The notes beneath the pieces were generated by a model. The model was not told the origin of the DNA and searched no databases. It worked only from the letters and a program-made list of their open reading frames with translations. This document shows positions 1 through 12,300 of a stretch of 64,000 bases of DNA, one piece after another. Within the stretch, counting starts at the first letter, position 1; the number at the start of each line of letters is the position of its first letter. This stretch comes from Trichoplax sp. H2. Its lineage: Eukaryota; Placozoa; Uniplacotomia; Trichoplacea. Where the stretch lies: assembly GCA_003344405.1 (NCBI GenBank), contig NOWV01000248.1, positions 1 through 64,000 of the forward strand. Direction: 5' to 3'. The position numbers and the translations under genes are program-made.

Positions 1-375
1 TCCGGGATTCAGTATCCCTACTTACAAGAATTTAGACGCCTTTGATTCTACGTTAAAACAACTATACAATTGAGAACTGCTTTATTCAACTATCTGACGG
101 GTTTATATACCCTTCTACAGCAGCTAACATTCACAAGTCATCTTATAATAATACTTGGGTGAGAACATCTACTAACTAGTTTTTCACAGTCGGACTACAA
201 TATGTCCATTCACAGAATCATTTCAGCACACATTACAGCACAGCAATAAATTTACTGTAACACATTTATAATTAGAGCAATTCCTATTGTAAGTAACTAG
301 TTGTAATATAATATCACTATACTATATTAACCAAATTTAGATAGCTATTTCTTCACGGTAGTTCGTACCGTGACA
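1..375 (-). mobile_element. Solo LTR, family A, cut by window edge
   Basis: Reverse-strand copy of the family A LTR also seen at 9482-9915, 12439-12890 and 23402-23840. It ends at 375 with the family terminus ...TACCGTGACA (on the other strand TGTCACGGTA). The U5 end lies off the window. The reverse strand carries the family's TATATA motif and AATAAA. The sequence immediately after it (from 376) is a family B LTR fragment, so this copy appears to have inserted into an older LTR. Confidence 0.85.
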
Positions 376-511
376 GTATCACTGTCATAAAAGTCAGTGC
401 TATATTAAAGCACAGTATATCCAAATTAGAAGTTAACTAAAAAAGGATAGACTAACAGAATTATCCTAACATAGATATTTCTACTCTAATACAGTATATA
501 ACACTGTCACA
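376..511 (-). mobile_element. Fragment of LTR family B
   Basis: This 136-bp stretch matches the U3-terminal part of the family B LTRs at 42344-42979 and 38003-38517 and, in the opposite orientation, 53664-53798. Shared blocks include AATTAGAAGTTAACTA and a terminal CTGTCACA. It is cut on the left by the family A LTR at 1-375. Confidence 0.75.
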
Positions 512-1166
512 GTAAATATCTTGAATTAGTAGAAATAGTAGAAATTTGAATGTAGTTTATTGTTGCAATTGTTTAGTGAGAGAAATACTACCGGAAATGG
601 AATGAATATTAGCTAAAGTATGAACGTATCAATTGCGCTACTGAAAGAACATAGTAATTTTGCCTTTATTTAACACTATTTGTTATTAAATGACCCCTAT
701 AAGCCGATTTTGAATGATAAATTTTGAAATACGAGTGTGTCTATAATGACTTAATACGATTTGTAAAGAAATTTTAATATAAACTGGTAAATTATGATAA
801 CTTCGCTTTTCCTTTAATATTTATTGTAGGGTATCAACGCATTTAATGTACAGAATCTTGCACTAGGAATAAAAATATGTCGTATTATGTTGAGATTATA
901 ATTCGCATTTGTTTCTAGTGTAGTTAGAAACAGTATAGTTGAATATAATTATGGCATAGTAATTTACTAAAAAATTTTCTCAAATTAGCTCTATCCCCTA
1001 TATTATTGCACCCTTAAGAATAATCTGGGCATAGTCTTCTTAGTTAATTTTATAATATATAATTACTGCTCTGTATTGTACGATTAGGCTGTAACTTTTA
1101 AGAGTAAATGCCGTAATGGTGATAATAAGAAGATATTAACAGGTTGATTTGTTATTATCTAAATAG
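512..1166. other. Non-coding stretch upstream of first visible LRR exon
   Basis: AT-rich sequence with no convincing LRR exon, repeat match or RNA gene. If gene 1 has the same plan as gene 2, its signal-peptide and N-cap exons must lie left of the window; I found neither here. Confidence 0.5.
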
Positions 1167-3358
1167 GTCTCTGCACAAGAATGATATTACAAATATTGCT
1201 TGTACGTCCTTTAAATCGCAATTAAAAATGGAACAAGTGTAAGTATTAAGGTTATGTGTCGTTCTATCCCATATTATCTAAGGATTATACCTTATTATTG
1301 TTATGCCACTATAAAAACTAGGAATTAATCATTGTTACTACTCGCAGCAAAGTCCATTAATATGAAAATATGAGCATTTTTAATTTCTAATAGTTTTATC
1401 AATTTTTATCAGTTTTAAAAACCTCATTTTATTCTTTATTTGTAGGGATTTGTCGGAAAATCGACTATCAGGGTTATGTAACTACTCTTTTACTGGTTTA
1501 AATTTGCAGTCTATGTAATTTTTTTATACGTGTCGTAATCATAATTTTAATTAATAGACTTTAGTAAGCTACAACATGAGTATTTGCCTACTTTACAGAG
1601 ATTTAGGCGGAAATAGTTTAACAGCTCTTACTGAAACTTTTACTCATTTATTAGGACTAAAGCACCTGTAAGTTATACTTTAAAATTCGCATATATCGCT
1701 ATCACGTCAATTATGGTGAAAAATGCTGAACTGATGATGTAATTAATCTAGGAATCTGCGATCAAATGATATCCAAACAATGTCTAGAAACTCATTCGAG
1801 GGCCTGGCATCACTTCAAATTCTGTAAGAAAATGATTATTATTTGTTATGATACTCATAACATGAAACTCAAATATTGGATTATAATATGAAAAGTTTTG
1901 ATTTTTGAATTGATTATTTATATTACTTTGGACTTTAAAAGAACATTAAGAATAAACTCTGCAAAATCTCTTTCAAGGGAATTATTTCGTTTTACAACTA
2001 ATTTATTACATCTGTGAGTATAACTGCCCTATCTCAATACAAAATAGGATGTCTTGATTAAAGTGGTTATTGAATGACCTAGGGATTTATCTCATAATGC
2101 CATTAATGCACTTCCATCGTCCCTATTTCAAAATAATCTCAAATTAAAACTAGTGTAAGTTGGCTTTTGTTATCGAATACATTTATTTAGCCAATATAGA
2201 GCTGATTATTTTATTAACAGACTCGAAAGTACATTACTAATTGTAATTGTTCCACAGTAATATTTGTTGCAGACCAGGTAATTTATATTTTAAAATAATA
2301 TCTATTGATTCTATCTATTGCAAACTGATGTACTAGGCATGCATGAAACTGTGAAGATCTTTCTGAATAAGATATCAGAGACTTACTATTATTGAATGAT
2401 ATTATATTATAATTCTTAAGATAAGCTGGTATTTAGTTAATAATTATTTTTAGACTTGCGAAATTCTAGAGTAAGAATACTCATCAGCTACAAACGTAGT
2501 ATTTGATATAAGTATTAGTATCACTCGTAATAGACTAACGGGAACTTTTATGATCGTAATTTCAACATGTAGCGATTTGTCCTTTAACCGCATTGACAAC
2601 ATCGAAATGTTTACTTTTGAAAATTTAGTAAACTTGGAAACATTGTAAGTTAACAAAAATGCTTATTTATAGCTTCAATATATTGATTCCTGAGAATTGT
2701 GTATGTCGATAAAATTTAGAAATCGCTATTTATAAAATCAACTTATTAAAGCATACTAAACAATGCAGTTTGTTCAAATGAGGATGTATATCAGTTTACA
2801 TCAAAGAAAGTGCTTGAATATTCATAAACAACTTATCTCTACAAGATATTTCGTATATTTCTTTGTATTCCGCTAGATTGCTGCATAAGAATTTCATAAG
2901 CTCTATTAGTGCGTACACTTTTTCAGGACTGAAAAATTTAAAAAGACTGTAAGTTGTTAACAAGCCTATATATTATTTAACAAAGACGGTACCATATAAT
3001 ATTATAAACGATAACGTGAGAAAATCTAACTTGTACTGATAAGAATTGAACTTCTTTTACCAAGATTTTATATTAATGAGTTATTTAACAAATTGATTCA
3101 AACGATAAAGGTCGCTTTATGGAAGCAGTGTAACTTCCTTCACCTTTACAGCAACTCATAGTTTGCCGGCATTGCAATATCTGTATATGAACTGTCCATT
3201 TTATATTCTTTCAAAATATATAAGAAAAATTAGATTGAAATTTTTATGTACCAGATAATCCTTACTAAGGGTACTTTCACTTTTAGCGATTTATCCAATA
3301 ATATTTTCCATATTCCTCAAGAAAGTGCATTTATTGGAAGTTCTAAATTGCAGACTTT
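1167..3358 (+). CDS. Gene 1 LRR exons 1-8
   Basis: Exons 1167-1238, 1446-1514, 1599-1667, 1752-1823, 2083-2154, 2573-2644, 2877-2948, 3287-3358; six are 72 nt and two 69 nt. Examples of repeat cores are DLSENRLSGL (1446), DLGGNSLTAL (1599), DLSHNAINALPSSLF (2083), DLSFNRIDNIEMFTF (2573) and DLSNNIFHIPQESAF (3287). Acceptors are mostly TAG or CAG after a T-rich tract; donors are GTAAGT, except GTAATT at 1515 and GTAAGA at 1824. Introns run from 84 to 418 bp and hold nothing recognisable. The first exon (SLHKNDITNI) is the weakest match to the repeat consensus. Confidence 0.82.
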
Positions 3359-6300
3359 GTAAGTGGATTTACCTAATTAGTTTTAAGTACATCTGTTATT
3401 TTTTGCGTATTGTTGCTTGCTAGTGTTTATGTATCGTAACTCACAAACAAGCTGAATTAAGATTTGTCTTGTGGTTTAAGGCAATGGGTTGTGATTTTTA
3501 TTATTGGAACTGTGCACTAACTGTTTATAGTAAGGTGACAACTTATCATTGAGTCTATAGTTGATGATATTGTATCTATTCTGTAATTAACTTGTATTAT
3601 GTTATCTCACTTTCAGTGCTCGCATGCTGTTGTAATAAAAATTATAAGTGAGATAAATATCGAAAGAATGTTTCGCTACTTTTAAAATGCTTTCCTAGAG
3701 TAAAGACTATTCGCAACATTATACTAGCCATATCAAGATATTTTGTTTGCTAGACCCTAACAAGTTTTAGTTATGTCACAAACTACTTCCCGACAAGTTT
3801 ACTTGTCTAACGTAAAGCACTTACTTTGAGTTGCTTCTACAGATTATTGCCCTAATCTTCCGTAAGATCTGGTAAGAATATAGTTCTGCTACTATAACGC
3901 CTAAGAACTACCCTTCCAAAACGCTCACAAGCAGTAGACATGCTGTACTTTAATCTACGAAACAACTTTATTCAGTAACTCACTACTCACTGTTCTCTCT
4001 AAAATTCAACTGATTTAAACCAATAAATACACTCATAAATAACCGGCTATCTTAACAAAGAAATACCAGACACACCTTGATGATGTGATTAGATAAAAAG
4101 ATGAATTTATTTATAAAGAACAATCTTATCTAAATTATGTACGTAATCATTAAGCCTTATAGGCTAATAAATGTATCACATTGCAAATAACGTTCATAGC
4201 TTTCATTTTTTGAATAAATCAAGAGTAAAACTGATTTACTATCGGATATTAATTTCTACAGTAGTAAGTACAATAAATCCTAGCATTTCCTATACTATAA
4301 CTCTGAGACACTGTCGGCTACAATACTTTCTAAAATCTACAATTTAGGTAACATAACGCCGTAACAAGTTATTATAGAGAAATCTCTAGAAGGATAGTTC
4401 TAAATACATTGTCTACGAAATGAGTACTTATACATTATCTAAGCAGTGCCTTAATTTGGTAGGTGCTATAAAAATTGACTATGGACTAGCTATAAAATAT
4501 TATTTGGTGTTGATAAAGAGTATTGTCTTCCTTCACGCATGATTACTGGTTAATTTACTGCGATTCAGTCTATTCTATTAATTTTAAGTTCGTAAGAGTT
4601 AATAAATTTCTCTATTTTCATCTCTTTAATCTAAAGAAACATGTCTAATACCGGATTAGCCTATTTACCAGAAGTTATTTTTAGGAATGTGAGCAAATTA
4701 GCCACTATGTAAGTCATGCTAGAATCATTTGGAAACTTTTAAGACTTTTAAATGATATATTTACCAAATCCTCTTAAAACTAAAAGCTATAAAATACACA
4801 TTTTTTAACTACCTTTTTATATCAGTATGTCATGTTAATATCAGTATTTGAGTCATTAGCATTCAATTACAGGACATTTTTACAGCTTTTAATGAAATAT
4901 TTTTATTATCAAATCTCAAAGCCACGATAATTATAGTTTGATTTATCTATACGTATGCTATGCGGTCATTATAAATATATATGGAACCCATATTAAGCTT
5001 TATTCATTTTCTGAAATAGGAGAATTTAGCAATCGCAACTTTCAATGTATCTTCGATTACGTAGAAAGTAATCAATGTAAAAAATTAACAAATTTGTTGA
5101 TAGTAAAAAGTCAAAGCTTAAATTTTTAAGCCTAGTCAGCAACTACTAATTCCATAATTAAGTTAATTTAAATTATACTGTATTTTTAGCTGTAATCTAA
5201 AACAGAGATACGGTTATAGCTTCCATTTTCATGTACAAATATAAATTACTGTATTAATTATTTATAGCACGCACAGAACCACTCTGCTTACTATTATTTG
5301 CTACACTTTAACTATTATAGAATATGCTTCTTTAGTTTTAGTTTTACAGTCTTGGTCACTCCATGAGTTTTATTCCAAAGTGTTTAATACTGCTGATTTC
5401 CGCTTCACGTCTCACTAAATTTCCAGTCGTATGGCAGCTATCCTATCTATATGATTTACTGTATAGAACAAAGAACTTATTTTCATACAGAAGCGCATTA
5501 ATTTAATCACTGATAGCTACGAAACCTTCTCCAAAAACCTATAGATTTCCTTCCATATTACGTTTACATTAGCATCGACATATCAAGCTATTCTAAAATA
5601 GAACAATAAAATTGTGTTATATAATAAATAAGATAAATGCTAGAATTGGATATTAGCAATCAATTTGCACTATTACTTCTATCTTTATCTAGAGACTTGA
5701 GCATGAATTCTATCCAATCTTTGCGTTTACTTGAACCAGAACTGATACCTAATCTCAGGGAATTGTAAGTTTCCAGATAAATTAAATGGCATAACTATCT
5801 GCTTCTAATTTAAGAAATTAGTATAATCTGAAGGTTATAGCTTAATATTACCAGGTATAGTTCTATAATAGATAATCTCCGATTGACTGTGTCATTTAAA
5901 TATATTTGCTCTTATAATACATTATTGTTAGTACGCATTCTAGTTTAAATTTCATTCTTCGAAATCATGATTGTGACAAACGAAGAAAGAAAGATAATAA
6001 AATATTAAATTTTAGAGCACATTGATATACTGTTACTTTAAATCAGGTTGATTTGAGACGATAAATAATCTTAATTTTTCGTAAAGAAGCTAAGCTTATG
6101 CCCTTAATTTGAGAGAAATCGATATTAATATGCTAGATATAAGTTAAAAAAGAAAGCATTGAAACAAAAAGAGAGCAGAATTTTTCGCTAATTAAGAAAA
6201 AATTGAGTTGCTCAGTTATTTCTAGAGTATTTACTTACCAATTTCTGTACTTCTAATTTCGACTAAATTATACTAACATCCAACTGTACTGCCATTTTTT

Positions 6301-9300
6301 ATATGCTATACAGAGTTGTTGGTGCGATCAAAATAAATAATTATCTTACTAAAGTTTTAAATTAGCGTAGCAAAATAACGTAACTACAGAAAAACTATAT
6401 GCTAGAATATATTTAATGTTTTAAAGTTAATAATTTGCTGTAATCATCAACAAGTCTGTCTGCAACCAGCAAATTTACTGCAGCTGTCATAACTGTCTAA
6501 GTAGCATTAACTATCTAGAACTACTCTCCCAGATAGACTCAAAAGAACAGTCGGTAAAAGTATAACTTACTTAGGTTACGACTTTATTTTAGCAGTACTG
6601 ACTAGCAATCTTTAAAGAAAAGAAAACCAAAAACAACCAGCAATAACTAGCTTTTATGCTTAAATTTAAAATAAGATAGCATGAAACAAGTGAACTGCAG
6701 ATATATGATCAAAGGAGGTTAACGTAGCTAAAGTATTACAAACATGACAGATTGTAACTTAGTCAAACAAAACCATATTATTAACTTAAGTACTATAAGA
6801 AATTATGACAAGTTAAAATACAGCTCTTGGTATGAGCTAGGCAAGAAATCCCACCTGAACATGTATCTTATCTACGGTCATTTAATGTCACCGACAAAAT
6901 TCCTATTACACTCACTTAATGACTCAATTGACATACATATCTTAAATTGGAGACATAACGGTAACCCGTCATGATTCAACAGACCGTTAATACCAATTAA
7001 TACAATGCATGAACGGTTACGACTTACAACTGTAACTTGCAAAACAAATCATTATGATTTAACGTACATTCTCTTATAAAGCTAACATACTTATAATACT
7101 TTACAGAGACTGTAAATAATACACTACATGATCAGTATGAAAGAACTACTGTAACTTAACCTTAATATTGGAATCGTAGTTCAGTAGCAGCAGCATGTAG
7201 CTTATAGTAACAACTATGTTTGGCTAGTATCCAAGAATTAGAACCGTTAAATCTCTCTGCTTTATCATCAAATAATTTATTTCATATAAACTAATATTAT
7301 TACGTCTGTAATAGATTTAAATATGCTTTGATGAAGAATTCTAAAATTAACTTTTATTACGGCTGGATGTGTTTATCTAGATCGCTGCGAAATAATGTAA
7401 TAAAGGAATTGGATAATCAATTCTTTATGAACATCCCGCGTCTGGAAAAATTGTTAGAAATGATTTAAGAAAGAATATATCAGTTCTTAATGAAACGCGA
7501 TGCGGTGGACTATATATAACTGACTTAGAATTGATTTTAGATATTTGGATGGAAATACGATAACAGCGGATACTGTTCTATATATACAATTTAAAGGAAA
7601 AACACTGTAAATTAAAATGATGTTATAACCATAGGAGTTTTCATTTTTCAGAAATACCTTAACGTTTATACTATTACCTAGTAGCATAATTAAGTTAAAA
7701 ATTGATCATTGGTGGTTTGGAAAATTATTTTCACTAGAGGGTTATCTTATAATAACATTGACGTAATATCTTGGGGCGTATGGCCAGTAATTAGTACGTC
7801 TAATCTGTAAGTATTGCAATAGATCTATATACGCAATTACGTATAACTCGGCTTATTTAGATATTGTTGGACGTGAATTTCCCCTATAAAATTAATAAAT
7901 AAAAGGAATGGACCTTGTAACGCTTCAGTAATCCAGTTGTCAACTAATCTTTTCTAACTTTGTAATTAGTGATTTGTCCTGGAATAAAATTAAAAGCGTC
8001 GAATATATGAATCGAATAAAAGGATTGACAACGATGTAAGTAATGATTTAATACAGTATAACTGTTAGCTGTGGCAGATCTGGAATGTATAACCTACCAA
8101 ATCAATCCTAATCGTCCATCTACAATGATTCATATATGACTACTTTAATCTATTATTGTTCTGTTACTTACAGTTTTAAATATAACAAATATTACTTCCC
8201 TTCACGAGTATTCCAAGTTTGAATTTCGATTACCACAATAATCTATTGTAAATCCAAGTATCGAAAATATCAGCTTCTTAATAGAAATTGAGAACTCTGG
8301 CATTGGTATAGTGTAATTCACAAATATTCTACATAATTTTTAAAACTAGTCCCTGTATTTCTCGATTATTTAGTAATTCTGCTATAATAAAGCTATTAAA
8401 TTTATTTTCCCTTATAAGTAATAACGCAGCTAATGCTAATTAATATAACAATATGATAATGAGAAGGAAAAATATGTCCTTTACGTTACAATCTAGTGTA
8501 ATTCTTGATATGCAATAGCAGCTTGCCAAAAATACAGATAAAGGCTACCATGGATGATGATAATAGGAAATGAAGACATTCGCAGTTTCTGTAATATCAG
8601 TAGAGTTTAAATAATCCGTTAGTTATTTAGCTTGACCAGAAAAACTCTTAAGAACTTACAGTTGCGGCTTGGTTTATAATTCTAAATTTTCATGCGCGAT
8701 GTAATAGTTAAAATTATCTACGTTAAGTTGCCAGAGTTACGATGTTTTAGTGCATAGATTTTTATGATCATATTGTGATGTAGAATGCAACTGTCGCCTT
8801 AGGGATTTAACTGGAAATCACCTTCATCCTACATCCGCTCTAAACTTTCAAGAGCAGAGTGAACTTAGAAGCTTGTAAGCAACATAAACGACATAGGAAG
8901 TAAAATTTACTTTTAAAACGAATTGAAATTCCAATATTGCTAGGTGCAGTGCAAGCTAAGATACAGAAGTAGCAGTTTATTAAATTAATTTGAACCTAGA
9001 TTCTACGCGATGCCAGCAAAAATTAAAATTTTTTCATTGCATTAGAACTAGTATTATCAGTTTTAAGTGATATCGCTAAAAATTAAGTAATACTGTGATA
9101 ATGCTCTCAATCTAGAGATAATATAGCTGAGAAAATAAGTAAAATTAATTCATTGTTGTTGATGTACAATAATTAAAATGATTGCACGGACGTATGCACG
9201 CAAAAGGGCCCACTTACAGTGCAAGTGTACAATGTACAGCCCACGTAGTACACTTGAGTAGCGTACTCGTGACGTCGCAGCAAGTTTGCACTAAAAATTG

Positions 9301-12300
9301 TAGATCCATTTCTTTACGCTACTGTACAGTGTACACTACAGGAGATAAATACCCATTTATACAGTAGATAGATATATACTGTATTCCGTACCTTACTTTC
9401 TTAGATTTATTAAGAATGAATACTAGAGGTGAGAGAATAAATCGGTTAGCTAGTGAAAGAGATCGCAAGCGTTAATATTATTGCCACGGTACGAACTACC
9501 GTGAAGAAATAGCTATCTAAATTTGGTTAATTTAATATAGTGAAATTATATTACAACTAGTTACTTACAATAAGAATTACTCTAATGATAAATGTGTTAC
9601 AGTAAATTTAATGCTGTGCTGTAATCTGCACTGAACGATTCTGTGAATGGACATATTGTAGTTCGACTGTGAAAAATTGGTTAATAGATGTTCTCACCTA
9701 AGTATTTTTATAAGATGACTCGTGAATGTTAGCTGCTGTAGAAGGGTATATAAGCCCATCAGATAGTTTAATAAAGTAGTTCTCAATTGTCTAGTTGAGT
9801 TTAACGTAGAATCAAAGGCGTCTAAATTCTTGTGAGTAGGGATACTGAATCCCGGAGACTATAGTAATTTAGAGATTTTTTTACGTTATCCTTGTCACGA
9901 AGCTGGTTTGTGACAATTATATACTGGATAGGGCCACCGTTCAAAGTGCTGGTATAAGCTAGCATTACCATAAAATTAAATTTTTATTTCCAGAAATTTA
10001 AAAAGTAACCAAATTAGAAGTATTTCCGCAGAATATTTTCGAGAACTGAGAAAATTGCCTAATTTTTCGAAATTGTAAGACCTAGTATAGGATATAACTA
10101 GTATTAACCATGCCTTTGTTTAATCAAAAATGTCATAGAAAATATTGCTGACATAATTCAATGAAACTTAGATAAATAAGCTGTTAATCTAGCTCAGTAA
10201 GATATAGCGCGTAGATGGATACCGGATGTGATATAAATTCTGATAGAACGCGTAAATTTGATTAAAATAAGAGTTCATATAATCAATATATCAGATCTAC
10301 AGTTTAACTTTGGCAGAAAAACTCTCGTATGTACGATAAATATATGATGCATATTAGGTATCACTAATAGTCTAAATTTTTACTGAAGATAATATGCGAA
10401 TAAATTTAAAGCTTATTTTAAACTGGTGGATATTTATTAGGACTCTTTCAGATAACAAATTATCTACAATCCATAAAATGGCTTTTAATATATTCAACTT
10501 GACTTCCTTGTAAGTTAAAATAATAATAACTAGCTTAAATACATAAAGCATATCTAAATTGGATGCTATTAAATTGATATCATAAGCTGCATCTGGATTT
10601 AAATTCTTTATCTATCCTCGCGAAATTTCTTTTTCTTTTATACTGTTGCAGATCTTTAGAAAATAATTATATCGCCGATTTAAAGTTTCTAGCTTTGATG
10701 AAAACACTTATCTCCCTGTAAGTAACATCGTTGTGCTGACTATTTAAAGATACTAATATTTAAGCCTTAGAGCTACTAACACAATCTAGTTTAAGATTAA
10801 AATGTAATGATGGATGAGAAATTTATGTTTGTGATCTTGTCTTACGAATTCATTTCAATATGATTTCCCTAGCAATTTGAAAAATAATTTAATCAGTGAA
10901 CTGAAAGTGGAAGAATTTATCAACTTAATCCATTTGGAAAATCTGTAAGTATATCAAATTACGAATTGATTTTAATTAATAGACATTAATTAATAATTTC
11001 TTTCTTTACTAAGCAAGCAGCTTAAACAATGCTGTAGCATGGTAAAGGTATTCGCAAATTTTACCTTACAAGAATTATTTTAATTCGAAATTTTCCCGCT
11101 ACATATGCTTATACCAAATTTTAGAATAATATTTGTTAAATTTATAATAAATCTAACGCTATTAAACTTATTTAAACGTGTATCTTTTTCAGGACAATGT
11201 CACAAAATCAAGTTAAAACAATACATGAAGCTGCATTTTCGAAACTGCAGAGACTAAAATTCTTGTAATAATACCTGATATTGTTACCGTCCCTGATATT
11301 AACAATATCATTAGTGATTGGCATTATCTTTAGAGATACTAAAATCGAGATTTATACTAGTAAAATGGATCTACTATTATCCTTCATTATTTAAGTTAAA
11401 TAGTAAATATTTCCTATCCCGCAGGGATATATCCTTCAATCCTTTAACTTACTTGCCTAATGGAATATTTGATGGCCTAACTTCGTTATTCAAACTGTAA
11501 GCAACAATTATTTTTAAATCTAGGCTTCATTCATACATTGTGTTCTCGAGCGTTTTAATTGAATTTTGCTCTAATGAATATTTATATTTAATAATTGTGT
11601 GATAATTTAGGGATTTAAATAATTGTCATATGAAAAGCTTCAAAAATTTATTTGCAAAATCTCTCGGTGGTCTAGAAATTTTGTAAGATGAATATTAATA
11701 ATTTCGGTTTCAATGAGTTACTAATTCAGATCGCGTTTTTTAAAAGATCCATTAAGAATAATCAAATAAAGGCAATTACTAACGGGTTGTTAAAGAACTT
11801 AACTTCGTTAAGGAAATTGTAAGACAGATCATCTTTATATTTCTACTAGCGAAGGCAGTATTTATTTAAGAAAAGGATAACAGAAACTCTCATATTTTAT
11901 TGGACGAATAGATACCTTGACGGTAACAAAATAGAATTAATCGAGCCTCAAAGCTTTATAAATACGCTGCAGTTATCAACTCTGTAAGTGTACTGAATTG
12001 GTACATTTTTGTTCAAGATTTGTAGCTCTTAGGTCACAAAATCATGTCTTAAAGTTGAATCTAATTATGCTTTCACAAAATTTGTTAAATTAAATAGTTC
12101 CTTAGTGGGCAATTTTATAACCAAGCTCAATTGCAATACCCTCACGCATCTGAAGAAATTGCAGATTCTGTAAGCTATATCTTACACTAAGTTGGAAATC
12201 ACATATATATAAAGTTGTATTTGTATTTTCATACTTATTTGTTTGATTGTTCAAACTTTACTTTAAAATTATGATATTTTATAGCCGTTTGGCAGACATG

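Noticed and set aside
4938-5129. 63-codon forward frame in a gene 1 intron
   Set aside because: No LRR spacing, no splice sites in phase, length expected by chance.
9182-9367. 61-codon forward frame in the GC-richer island
   Set aside because: Open because of base composition; no recognised domain and no splice context.
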